Below, piece by piece: positions 45,751 through 52,980 of a stretch of 53,144 nucleotides of DNA. The stretch comes from Streptomyces omiyaensis. GTDB taxonomy: Bacteria; Actinomycetota; Actinomycetes; Streptomycetales; Streptomycetaceae. Under the pieces are notes generated by a model. The model was not told where the DNA came from. It searched no databases and saw only the letters and a program-made list of their open reading frames with translations. The stretch is taken from NCBI RefSeq assembly GCF_014650895.1, contig NZ_BMVV01000036.1, positions 1 to 53,144 of the forward strand, given 5' to 3'. Every line of letters begins with the position of its first letter. Position 1 is the first letter of the stretch. Position numbers and translations under genes: made by a program.

Positions 45751-46575
45751 CTACTCCCCGTCGTCATCCTTCTGCTGCCGGCGTTCCGCCTGCTCCTTGC
45801 GCTCCTTGGCCTCGAGCGCGTACGCCAGTGCCCTGCGGTGTTCGTTGACGCTGCCGCCTTCGCCGCGGCGCTGGGCGATGTCCCCGGCCAGGTAGTCGGC
45901 GAACAGGCGCACGGGCTTGTGGCTGCTGCCCTCGGCGAACTCCAGCAGGTGCAGCAGCGCCTCCAGCTCGCTCCTGCGCACGGGCACGTTGACGATGTCG
46001 TCGGCACCGGAGGTCAGCGCCTGGACGGTGCGGTCGTAGTAGGCCCCGCAGCGGGCTTCGTCGAAGCGCAGCTCGTAGCTGGGGTTGCCGTAGTAGAGGC
46101 GCCTGTGTGCTTGCAGCCGTTCGCACAGGCCGGAGAGGTCCTCAAGGGGCTGGCGGTAGAAGGGGCGGTCGTCGCTGCCCGCGGAGTGCGGGTCGAGCTG
46201 CACGGCGGAGAGGAAGGCCGCCACGCGGTCGGGCTCGGGGATCAGGCCGGCGCCCAGCCAGCGTGCACCGTCGTAGAAGGAGCCGCCGGCGCCCGCCCGG
46301 CCCTTGGGCATGCTCCACAGACACCAGCCGGACGTCCCGGACCAGTGCAGTCCAGCCTCGGCGTCCGGGAGGAACCGGCGGACGAAGCTCTCGTTGAGGT
46401 TGACGCTGCCCTCCACGTCATTGTGGTGCTTCTCCCGGTCCTCGTCATCGTCGTACCGGCCCCAAGCGGTGACAGAACTGACGGGTGTCCCCTCGGCCAG
46501 CAACTTCTCGGCGACAGCCGTCGCGTAGTGGCCGATGGCGTTCTTCAGCGCGGCGGCCAGTGGGGTCTCTGCCAT
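45751..46575 (-). CDS. DUF6292-containing protein, 274 aa
   Basis: ATG with GAGGGAGGGAAG upstream. Residues 75-130 (AGLHWSGTSGWCLWSMPKGR, FYDGARWLGAGLIPEPDRVA, AFLSAVQLDP) match the DUF6292 signature (W-D-x-x-x-GW-x-L...WLGxGLxPxPxxVxxFL). Residues 195-274 helical with a charged coiled tail (HRRALAYALEAKERKEQAER). DUF6292 proteins are frequent on actinobacterial plasmids and often adjoin DUF6300 genes, as here. Function unknown. Confidence 0.75.
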   Translation of the reverse strand: MAETPLAAALKNAIGHYATAVAEKLLAEGTPVSSVTAWGRYDDDEDREKHHNDVEGSVNLNESFVRRFLPDAEAGLHWSGTSGWCLWSMPKGRAGAGGSFYDGARWLGAGLIPEPDRVAAFLSAVQLDPHSAGSDDRPFYRQPLEDLSGLCERLQAHRRLYYGNPSYELRFDEARCGAYYDRTVQALTSGADDIVNVPVRRSELEALLHLLEFAEGSSHKPVRLFADYLAGDIAQRRGEGGSVNEHRRALAYALEAKERKEQAERRQQKDDDGE

Positions 46576-46778
46576 GCGGTCTTCCCTCCCTCGCAGGCCG
46601 TCGGTGAGCCCGCCCCCGCCTCAGCAGATGGCGTCGCCCCGGTCGGCCGACACTGTGACGCTCCTTTCTAGCGGCGCCGGGCACCTGACCGGGCGGTTTC
46701 CGGCCGCGCAGCGCACGGCAGCCGACCGCAGCCCTACGCGGCATGCAGAGGCCCGCCAGCGGGCCGCCTGGCGGCCGT

Positions 46779-47087
46779 TCAGGGTTGCTCGGGCGGGACG
46801 TCCTTCAAGTACCAGCCGTGAGCGGCCATGCACTCCTTCGTCCACTCCATCAGCAGGTGGGCGGCCTCCTGAATGCGGCTCTCGTCGTGGCCGCCGGCGT
46901 CGGCGAAGAACTGCACGAACAGTCCCGCTGCGGGCCGGTCCACATTGCCGGCGTCGCACGCCGGGCACAGCTCCAGGTGGATCGGCCGCCCGTGCTCGTC
47001 GTCCTGCGGCGCCACCGCGCTCATGATGAGATCGCCTCCGCAGCGCGAACACTGCGGCAGCCGGTCCGACAACTTGAGCAGCTCCAT
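46779..47087 (-). CDS. DUF6300 zinc-ribbon protein, 102 aa
   Basis: ATG with AGGGGG upstream. CSRCGGDLIMSAVAP (residues 13-27) and ELCPACDAGNVDRPA (39-53) form a CxxC-x25-CxxC zinc ribbon; then GLFVQFFADAGGHDESRIQE, AAHLLMEWTKECMAAHGWYL. This is the layout of DUF6300 of Streptomyces. Small zinc ribbon proteins usually bind nucleic acid or protein. Same strand as the DUF6292 gene, likely co-transcribed, but with about 200 bp between them. Confidence 0.75.
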   Translation of the reverse strand: MELLKLSDRLPQCSRCGGDLIMSAVAPQDDEHGRPIHLELCPACDAGNVDRPAAGLFVQFFADAGGHDESRIQEAAHLLMEWTKECMAAHGWYLKDVPPEQP

Positions 47088-47219
47088 GGTCGGCCCCCTT
47101 GCTCTGTACCTGGCCTTCCACCCAAGACGCGCTGACCTGCGCCGTCAACCCTTCGAGGGCAAGGGAAGCCGTCTGGTCACCGGTCTCTGTCCACAGGCCC
47201 GGTCCGGTGGGGTGTTCGT

Positions 47220-47813
47220 ATGACTGATGAGGAGAAGGCAGCGCAGGCGGCCCGGACGCGCTCCAAGCTGATGGAGGGCCTCGCCCGCGCGGAGCGGAAG
47301 CTGTTCACCCGGCCTGCGCCGAAATCGCCGCGCGCCCAGATGAAATTCCTTCGCACGCGGGAGAAGGGCTCCATTAAGTCCCTGGCGGAGCGCCTGGGCG
47401 TCTCCCGCAAGACGGTGCAGCGCTACCTCTCGGGCGAGTCCACCAAGCCCAACAAGCGTCTGAAGGAGGCGCTGGTGCAGGAGACGGAATCGGAGTGGCA
47501 ACCGCAGGTCAGAGCACGTGCGAGGCAGCACGCGGCGTCTTCGGGCGGGATGGTCATCTCCTGCCGGGCGTACTTCGGGTTCGGTCCGGAGGGCACCTCG
47601 GACGCGGGCCGGGTCCGGGACATCAGCGTGGCCGTCAGCGCCTTCCACGCGGCCGCGATCCTGGCCGCCCAGGAGGATGGTGCGACGCAGAGCGATCTAC
47701 ACGACGCGGTCGCAGAGGCCATCGCGGACACCTATTTCCGTCAAGGCGGCGGTGGCCGTGCGGGCCTGGAGGTGAAATTCGCGGACGTGGAATGGTTGAA
47801 CATCGCGTTTTAG
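47220..47813 (+). CDS. tpg: Second Tpg-like terminal protein
   Basis: 197 aa. Shares the Tpg framework with the first copy: RKLFTRPAPKSPRAQMKFLR, SIKSLAERLGVSRKTVQRYL, SEWQPQVRARARQHAASSGG, and the end LEVKFADVEWLNIAF. It differs over most positions, so it is an old paralogue and not a recent duplication. No second tap is near it. A near DnaA-box sequence (CTGTCCACAGG) lies about 30 bp upstream. Possibly serves a different telomere type or modulates the first Tpg. Confidence 0.9.
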   Translation: MTDEEKAAQAARTRSKLMEGLARAERKLFTRPAPKSPRAQMKFLRTREKGSIKSLAERLGVSRKTVQRYLSGESTKPNKRLKEALVQETESEWQPQVRARARQHAASSGGMVISCRAYFGFGPEGTSDAGRVRDISVAVSAFHAAAILAAQEDGATQSDLHDAVAEAIADTYFRQGGGGRAGLEVKFADVEWLNIAF

Positions 47814-47914
47814 CAGCGCGTAATTCGGGCGTGCGGTAGACCTGGGTAAGCGGCCCGCCGAACCGCATTACCGACGGGCCCTCATTTTTCGTACCAGAGC
47901 TGAAGCGAGTGCTG

Positions 47915-48688
47915 ATGACCACGTCCGACAGGTGGCGGCCGCGCCGTGTCTCCGAGGCCCGCGGTCGCGCCGGCGCTCCGCGCACGCCGATCGACTACGC
48001 GAAGGTCGGCCGGTCCTCGGTGCGGCGCCGCGCGCGGGGCATGACGCACAGCGAGGCGGTGGCGGCGCTCGAAGAGGCCGAACTGCACGCGCACCTGGAC
48101 CGCCGCGACGAAGCCGCGGCCGACGACGGCGGCCGCCGTGCCGCGGAGCTCGCGGAGTGGCAGCGCGTCGTGCAGCTGCTCGCCGCGACGGGCGGCCCGT
48201 ACGACCCGGACGCCGACGCCGTCGTCCAGGAGGAGCTCGCCGCAGACCGCCGCCGCGAGGAAGCCGAGCAGCAGCGCCGCCAGGAGCAGCAGCAGCTCGC
48301 CGACCGCGCCGAAGAACTCGCCCGGCTCGGCGGGGCTGGCCGACTCGACCGGAGCGTGCCGAGCCGGGCCGGGGACGAAGCCGCCCGCGACCTCCTGGAC
48401 GACCGCGGCGACTACCGCGCGGCGAAGGTCGACGCCTGGCTCGCCCGCGCCCTCGCCGACCGGTCCGGTTACTACGCCGACCCGGCTGCCCGCGCCGCCG
48501 CCGTCGGCCTGCTGCCCGTCCCCGTCCGTGCCCGTGCCGCGCTGCTCGCCGCCCTCGCCCGCACCGGCGCTCCGGTCGACGGCGACCTCGAGTTCGTCGG
48601 GCGTCTCGCCCAGGCCGACCCGGACGCCACGACCGCGCTCGCCGCGTGGCTGGAGAACGCGGCCGCGGTGAAGGGCGGTACGGCGTGA
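47915..48688 (+). CDS. Hypothetical charged helical protein, 257 aa
   Basis: ATG 47915 with GAAGCGAG upstream; a GTG two codons earlier is possible. Residues 1-40 basic; 45-130 long charged helix (SEAVAALEEAELHAHLDRRD, EELAADRRREEAEQQRRQEQ, QQLADRAEELARLG); 145-255 helical domain (VDAWLARALADRSGYYADPA, LLPVPVRARAALLAALARTG). No known motif. Stop overlaps the next small gene (GTGA). Confidence 0.65.
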   Translation: MTTSDRWRPRRVSEARGRAGAPRTPIDYAKVGRSSVRRRARGMTHSEAVAALEEAELHAHLDRRDEAAADDGGRRAAELAEWQRVVQLLAATGGPYDPDADAVVQEELAADRRREEAEQQRRQEQQQLADRAEELARLGGAGRLDRSVPSRAGDEAARDLLDDRGDYRAAKVDAWLARALADRSGYYADPAARAAAVGLLPVPVRARAALLAALARTGAPVDGDLEFVGRLAQADPDATTALAAWLENAAAVKGGTA

Positions 48689-48840
48689 GCGCGGCGGACG
48701 AGGTGGTGGTGGCCGCCTGGAGCGAGCACAGCGAGATCGGGCACCACTACGAGGACCTGCTCGCCGACGGGTCCGTCATCGCCTGGACCGAGCCGCCCTT
48801 CGGCGAGAGCCTCTACCCCGGTGGCGACGATCCCGACTAG
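48685..48840 (+). CDS. 51-aa protein ending at in-frame amber codon
   Basis: GTG coupled to the previous stop. VSAADEVVVAAWSEHSEIGH, HYEDLLADGSVIAWTEPPFG, ESLYPGGDDPD then TAG (48838-48840). The same frame stays open for 47 more codons and encodes a Cys-rich zinc-knuckle-like stretch (see the next entry), so this looks like the N-terminal half of a longer protein interrupted by one stop codon, or one expressed by readthrough. Confidence 0.55.
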   Translation: MSAADEVVVAAWSEHSEIGHHYEDLLADGSVIAWTEPPFGESLYPGGDDPD

Positions 48841-48984
48841 AACCCGATCTGCCACTGCCCGCTGACCCCGCGCCAGTTCTGCATGGAGTGCGCCGGCTGC
48901 GCCGCCTGCGGGCAGTGCACCGGCCCGCACATCTGGCCCCCCGCTCCGGACCTGACAACCAGTTGTCAGGCTCACTGTGGGTAA
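48841..48984 (+). pseudogene. In-frame Cys-rich continuation of the 51-aa gene after TAG
   Basis: Directly after TAG the frame continues NPICHCPLTPRQFCMECAGC then AACGQCTGPHIWPPA, ending at TAA 48982-48984. Five CxxC-type steps in 27 residues are unlikely by chance and suggest a functional metal-binding domain in the ancestral gene. A nonsense mutation or sequencing error at TAG is the simplest explanation. Confidence 0.5.
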
Positions 48985-49134
48985 TTGCCCCCTGTCACGC
49001 CCGCTGTCACGTCGCCGGAAGACCGCGTGACAGCCCACGCTCGAAAGTCTGCCAATTCGGACATATAGGCGTGGATACGGCCCGGAAACCCCCCTCCGGG
49101 CCGTTTCCACGTGACAGGCGCGACAGCGTGACAC
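48952..49134. promoter_or_regulatory. Palindrome plus cluster of CGTGACAG-type repeats
   Basis: CTGACAAC(CA)GTTGTCAG palindrome at 48952-48969, then CTGTCACG at 48992 and 49004 (12 bp apart), inverted CGTGACAG at 49026 and 49110 and CGTGACAC at 49127. They fill a 316-bp gap without genes before the small gene at 49301. Opposed repeat pairs suggest a binding region for a regulator or partition-type protein. Confidence 0.5.
49071..49110. terminator. Hairpin in the repeat cluster
   Basis: ACGGCCCGGA (49077-49086) pairs with TCCGGGCCGT (49095-49104); the stem extends outward as GTGGA/TCCAC. Perfect 10-bp core. Confidence 0.65.
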
Positions 49135-49300
49135 CCCACCGGCCGGTGATCACGTTCCGTGTCGGGTGGCGCGGAGCCGAAACCGCCGGCCCCGCGCCCT
49201 GCAGAGCCCTTGCCGCTCCGGTTCGCCCGTACTGGGGTCAGGTGGCACGCCCCGGCGATACCGTGGTGCCACACGCCAGACAGAAGCCCAGGAGCCCCGG

Positions 49301-49531
49301 ATGAGCCAGCAGCCGGCCCCCGCGCCCGCCCGCCAGCCCCTCGACGAGCACGCCGCCGCTTCCGCCCGCGCGTACGCGGCCGCGGAGCGCGCCAAGACGG
49401 ACGCCCTCGCTTCGGTCCTGGAGGACATCGCCGCCAACGGCTACCCCTCGCCGGAGTCCGGCGTGCCGTGGGAGACCGCCCGCGACGCCCACCTGGCCCG
49501 CCTCGCGGACGAGCAGCCGCGTGTCGCCTGA
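49301..49531 (+). CDS. Putative antitoxin-like small protein, 76 aa
   Basis: ATG with AGGAG 6 bases upstream. MSQQPAPAPARQPLDEHAAA, then a helix ASARAYAAAERAKTDALASV and LEDIAANGYPSPESGVPWET. No DNA-binding motif is obvious. Overlaps the next gene by 11 bp and precedes a small RelE/ParE-like protein, which is the usual order of antitoxin then toxin. Role inferred from position. Confidence 0.6.
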   Translation: MSQQPAPAPARQPLDEHAAASARAYAAAERAKTDALASVLEDIAANGYPSPESGVPWETARDAHLARLADEQPRVA

Positions 49532-49778
49532 CCACGGCGCGCGCCGCTCGCGCGTCATCATGGTCGAGCCCGCGCTCACCCAGCTGGCGAAGCTCACCGC
49601 GTCCGAGACGCACCGCCTGGACCGAGCGATCGTCGCGATCAGCGTCAACCCGGAGCTCGGCACCGAGGTGCCCGGCACCCTGCTGCGCGACTACGCGGAC
49701 GAGGTCGACGGCGTCCGCGTGATCTTCTTCGCCAGCGCCTTGGGGACGATCACGATCGTGGCGTACGTCGAAGCCTGA
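49521..49778 (+). CDS. Putative RelE/ParE-type toxin, 85 aa
   Basis: GTG start inside the end of the previous gene. VIMVEPALTQLAKLTASETH, RLDRAIVAISVNPELGTEVP, GTLLRDYADEVDGVRVIFFA, SALGTITIVAYVEA: a helix pair followed by beta strands of the kind RVIFFxx...ITIVAYVE, as in RelE/ParE proteins whose last strands carry R-V-I-Y/F and the terminal V-A-x-V. The usual basic catalytic residues are not evident. Closed by a perfect 18-bp hairpin. Family call moderate. Confidence 0.5.
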   Translation: MSPDHGARRSRVIMVEPALTQLAKLTASETHRLDRAIVAISVNPELGTEVPGTLLRDYADEVDGVRVIFFASALGTITIVAYVEA

Positions 49779-49785
49779 TCAGCAT

Positions 49786-49827
49786 GCAGCAGCGCCCCGG
49801 ACCTGCTCGGGTCCGGGGCGCTGCTGC
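49786..49827 (+). terminator. Perfect 18-bp stem hairpin
   Basis: GCAGCAGCGCCCCGGACC (49786-49803) pairs exactly with the segment at 49810-49827 around TGCTCG, 8 bp after the putative toxin stop. Confidence 0.9.
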
Positions 49828-49910
49828 GTCTGCTGCTCGAGGTGCTGCTACCGGTGATCCGGGTGCCGGAGAGCGATGACATTCGAAGGCCGGCCCCAGG
49901 CACCGCAAGG

Positions 49911-49952
49911 GTGCTGCTCGGGCAGCAGGCCCTGCTGCACCGAGAGCAGCAC
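49911..49952. repeat. Nested cruciform upstream of endonuclease VII gene
   Basis: Outer arms GTGCTGCTC (49911-49919) and GAGCAGCAC (49944-49952); inner arms GCAGCAGG (49922-49929) and CCTGCTGC (49931-49938). More AGCAGC/TGCAGC copies follow to 49995. It resembles the terminator stem just upstream (GCAGCAGCG), so both could derive from one repeat. Confidence 0.55.
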
Positions 49953-50039
49953 GCCGTGCAGCAAACAGTCGTTCGGCTGCCGCACGGCGCGCTGCAACCC
50001 TCAGCGCCAGCCCGCTGGCGGGTCCCCTACGGTGCCGCT

Positions 50040-50981
50040 ATGTCCCATGCGACGACTCGCCCCCAAACCGTCGGCGTACAGGCCGTCTTCAGCGACCGAG
50101 CCTTGTGGGCCGCGGGGATGTCCCGCCTCATGACGCCACGGCTTGTCGAACGGGTCCTGCAAGCTCAGCGCGTGGTTGAACGTCATCGCGCCGGCCGCTG
50201 TCGAGGCAGTTGGAACGTCAACGGGAACGGCGACCCACGCTCCTGCAGGTACGGCACCCTTCCGGGAGTGCCCGCCTGCCTGCGGCATCTGGACCAGGAG
50301 GAACTCGGAGCCGTCCAGGAGATGGTGGAAGGTGCGCAGAGGCTGGTCGACCGCTGGCTTCCGCACCTGGCACCCGCGTGCTGGTTCTGGCCGCTGCCCG
50401 CGTCTGCCCTCGCCCCAACACGGTTCAGCACGGAAGCGAGCCTCTTCACCTGGCAGAAGGACCGTTGTGCGATCTGTGGACGCCACGGTCGGCAGGGCGG
50501 GACGTCGTCCGACTCACTCGTCCTGGACCACGACCATCAGACCGACCAGGCCAGGGGCTTTCTATGCCACCCGTGCAACAAGCGGGAGAGCCAGCGCGAT
50601 CCCGGCGATGGGCGCTTCGCTAACTACCGGCGCCGCCCGCCGGCGGTCCTACTCGGCATCACCGCCCGCTACAGCCACGCCGTACGACTTCGTCCCCCGC
50701 TCCCGCGCCAGGAACCACCGGCGCCCTCCCCAGCGGACTTCTCGCGGTCCCTCACGAAGATCCGCAAGATGGCTCCGCAGATCGAGGAACAGCTGCGTTC
50801 GGCAGCTGACAATCCCAAGAGCCGCAAGTACGTCGGCGAGGACGTGTGGCAAGCACTCCAAGCCCTGGTGCCCGTCTTGCTCGCCGCCACAGAGAGGGCC
50901 GACCGCGAACTCCCCCAGGCCGATCTGGCTCCCCTTGTCCACTGGCTGAGGGAGTTTCCGCCGACGTCAACACCGCGATGA
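50040..50981 (+). CDS. Endonuclease VII-like HNH protein, 313 aa
   Basis: ATG 50040 with TACGGT ending 6 bases upstream (possible -10, leaderless) and no ribosome-binding site. Residues 140-205 carry the fold: WQKDRCAICGRHGRQGGTSS, DSLVLDHDHQTDQARGFLCH, PCNKRESQRDPGDGRFANYR, that is two CxxC knuckles flanking the catalytic LDHDH, as in recombination endonuclease VII. N-terminal 140 residues are helical with CRGSW...CRYG...CLRHLD, further metal-binding candidates. C-terminal 100 residues helical. Might cut branched DNA or act as defence nuclease. Confidence 0.85.
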   Translation: MSHATTRPQTVGVQAVFSDRALWAAGMSRLMTPRLVERVLQAQRVVERHRAGRCRGSWNVNGNGDPRSCRYGTLPGVPACLRHLDQEELGAVQEMVEGAQRLVDRWLPHLAPACWFWPLPASALAPTRFSTEASLFTWQKDRCAICGRHGRQGGTSSDSLVLDHDHQTDQARGFLCHPCNKRESQRDPGDGRFANYRRRPPAVLLGITARYSHAVRLRPPLPRQEPPAPSPADFSRSLTKIRKMAPQIEEQLRSAADNPKSRKYVGEDVWQALQALVPVLLAATERADRELPQADLAPLVHWLREFPPTSTPR

Positions 50982-51017
50982 GTGCCGTGCGGGGTGGCAC
51001 CTCCCAGCGCACGAGAA

Positions 51018-51050
51018 CGGCGCCGCGCCCCGTTGAAGGGTGCGGCGCCG
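51018..51050. terminator. Hairpin between convergent genes
   Basis: CGGCGCCGC (51018-51026) pairs with GCGGCGCCG (51042-51050); the inner GCCC/GGGT extends it. Lies between the HNH gene and the leftward winged-helix pair. Confidence 0.75.
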
Positions 51051-51093
51051 CTGATGTCGTGTCACCCGGGCGGTCGCCCGGCCGGGCGGCCGG

Positions 51094-51498
51094 TCAAGCG
51101 CTGCGACGCGTAGGCACGGCGGACAGGTGCCGTTGCGGGGCGGGCGGGGTGGGGACCTCCGGCGCGGCCAGGGCGCCGGCCTTGATGGCCTCGGTGGCCT
51201 CGCGCAGCGCCCCCTCCATCTCTTCGACCGTGGCGTACCCGGCGAAGTACGGGTGGATGAAGTAGCTGCGGTAGCGGCCCTCGGGGCGCAGGACGACGTT
51301 CCGCTCGACCAGCTGGCTCATCGCGATCGACGTGCGGTTCTTGCTGAGCCCCACGCGCGCCCGCAGCTCGGCCTGTGAGGCGTTCACCTCGCCGCCAGGG
51401 CGCTGGACCTCCATCATCGCGCTGAGAAGGTCGTAGGCGGCCTTGGAGAGCTCCAGACGGTGCAGCTGCGCGAACCCGAGGGTGGCCTGGATCAGCAT
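51094..51498 (-). CDS. Winged-helix protein, 134 aa (coupled to rep-like gene)
   Basis: ATG overlaps the stop of the upstream gene by 7 bp, with GGAGCGAG upstream. Residues 15-100: LSKAAYDLLSAMMEVQRPGG, NASQAELRARVGLSKNRTSI, AMSQLVERNVVLRPEGRYRS, YFIHPYFAGYATVEE: a complete winged helix whose end (strand, then HPYF) parallels replication-type wHTH proteins. Tail acidic and Pro-rich. Partner of the next gene, likely in replication or control near the telomere. Confidence 0.72.
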   Translation of the reverse strand: MLIQATLGFAQLHRLELSKAAYDLLSAMMEVQRPGGEVNASQAELRARVGLSKNRTSIAMSQLVERNVVLRPEGRYRSYFIHPYFAGYATVEEMEGALREATEAIKAGALAAPEVPTPPAPQRHLSAVPTRRSA

Positions 51499-52211
51499 GC
51501 TCGCTCCTCCACGTCGTTGTCGCCGAACGCCAGCTGCCGCGTGCGCGGCTCCGGAACCGCCGGCCGCGCGAACTCCGGGAAGCTCTCGCTCGCCGCCTGC
51601 TCCAGCGCCTCAACATCTTCCCGCATCTCCGGGAAGTGCTTCCTGAGCGCCGCCCTGGCGTCCTGCCGCAGCTGTTCCAGGGCCTCGCGCTGAAGGTCGC
51701 CGTTGCCCTTGAAGCAGATCAGCGGGTTGACCACGATCAGCGAGTTCGCCCTGCGCTGGATCATGTGCCAGTTCTCCAGGCTGCCCAGCGCCCGGGTGAC
51801 GTTCGCGCGCTCCACCCCGAGGTGGCGGGCGACCTTGATGTGGGTGATCCGCAGCCGCCCCTCCACCTGGCGGCCCATGCAGAACAGCAGGACGGCCGAC
51901 TGGACGGGCGACATGCCGTACCGGGCGATCAGCACCGCCAGGACGTCGGCGAGGAAGTCGTTGCTGACCATGCTGTAGCCGCTGCGCCCCCACGCGTCGT
52001 GGGGCTCGCGGTACTTGTACTCGACGCTCGCCGACTTCACCGGCCGCCCGCGCTCCGGCGGCGTCCGGTCCAGGGCCCTGGCGAAGCTGTCCGCCAGCGG
52101 CGACGTCACGGGCTCACCGCGGCTCGCCGACCGCCGGCCTCTGCTGGTGGAGCGACTCGCTTCCCCGGCCACCCTGGCTCCTGCTGCTCGATCTTGTGTG
52201 GTGCCCGGCAC
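51492..52211 (-). CDS. RepL-like winged-helix replication protein, 239 aa
   Basis: GTG 52211 fits a leaderless transcript with GACAAT at a suitable distance; an internal GTG at 52109 would drop 34 low-complexity residues. Core residues 60-185: VEYKYREPHDAWGRSGYSMV, FLADVLAVLIARYGMSPVQS, GRLRITHIKVARHLGVERAN, VTRALGSLENWHMIQRRANS, LIVVNPLICFKGNGD. The wHTH followed by NPxxxFKG is the RepL-type pattern of plasmid initiators. The C-terminal region is helical. Sits next to the terminal repeats, with iteron-like repeats upstream. Initiator versus regulator is undecided. Confidence 0.7.
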   Translation of the reverse strand: MPGTTQDRAAGARVAGEASRSTSRGRRSASRGEPVTSPLADSFARALDRTPPERGRPVKSASVEYKYREPHDAWGRSGYSMVSNDFLADVLAVLIARYGMSPVQSAVLLFCMGRQVEGRLRITHIKVARHLGVERANVTRALGSLENWHMIQRRANSLIVVNPLICFKGNGDLQREALEQLRQDARAALRKHFPEMREDVEALEQAASESFPEFARPAVPEPRTRQLAFGDNDVEERAC

Positions 52212-52386
52212 CCTAGCCGAGATTGTCCCCGCCCAGGGGGACCTTTGTCCCTGTCGGCGTGGCCCCCTGGTGTCGACGCCGACACATCACCTCCCGCCAC
52301 CCGACCGGCGAATACGCCCCTGACCAGCACGAACGCAGTTTGTACCTCTTTCCGGGGCCAAATGCGGTGCTCTTGTGTCGGGCGAG

Positions 52387-52446
52387 GCACAAAACCGCAG
52401 GTCGATGTGTCAGGGGCAACACATAGCCCCTCACAAAACCGCAGGT
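52387..52446. repeat. Direct repeat CACAAAACCGCAGGTC (two copies) with hairpin between
   Basis: Exact 16-base copies at 52387-52402 and 52431-52446, separated by the hairpin AGGGGC(AACACATA)GCCCCT (52411-52430). About 180 bp upstream of the RepL-like gene, so iteron or operator function is plausible. Confidence 0.65.
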
Positions 52447-52980
52447 CAGAGCGGGTTTCCTCGCGGGCCCCTTTTATCAGTAAGACGCGCACGCGCGCGC
52501 GAGGCTCAACCGTGGTGCGTCGCCCTCGCCCACCGACGGCCCCGAACACAGATACCCCGCCGCGCGCAGCTCTCATTCCCTCCAGCACCCGAACGCCACC
52601 CGGTCCGTTTCGACTAATCACCCGCGAATGCTCCCACTCCATTTCCCTCCGTTTCCGACACCGTTATTTCCGGCAGGTTCTCCCGGCAATTGCGCACTTT
52701 TCTCGCTAACCTCAACCCACCTCTCCCCAATCGTTATCCACGCCGCATTTCCCGGTCAGGGGTGGCGGACCCTCATTCCAGTCTCAATCTAGCTCCTATC
52801 TTTGAAGCACCGGCCCGCCCCGGCAACCCATGCCGCCCCGACCTGTGTTCGGCCTCTCACCCTCCCGACCACCTGTCACCCCCTCTCCTCTTGTTGCTGC
52901 TTGTGGCCTGAGCCCTGTGGGTGGGCCGCGCGGAGCGTGGCACGCCTGGCCGGTAGGGGGAGTCTGACCCGCGCTCCATC
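52447..52980. other. Subtelomeric non-coding stretch
   Basis: No supported gene. The plus strand is pyrimidine-rich and less GC-rich than the rest (for example about 52620-52800). It contains a CG/CA alternating run at about 52490-52503 and TTATCCACG (52733), one mismatch from the DnaA box. Reads as a spacer between the last gene and the telomere. Confidence 0.5.
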
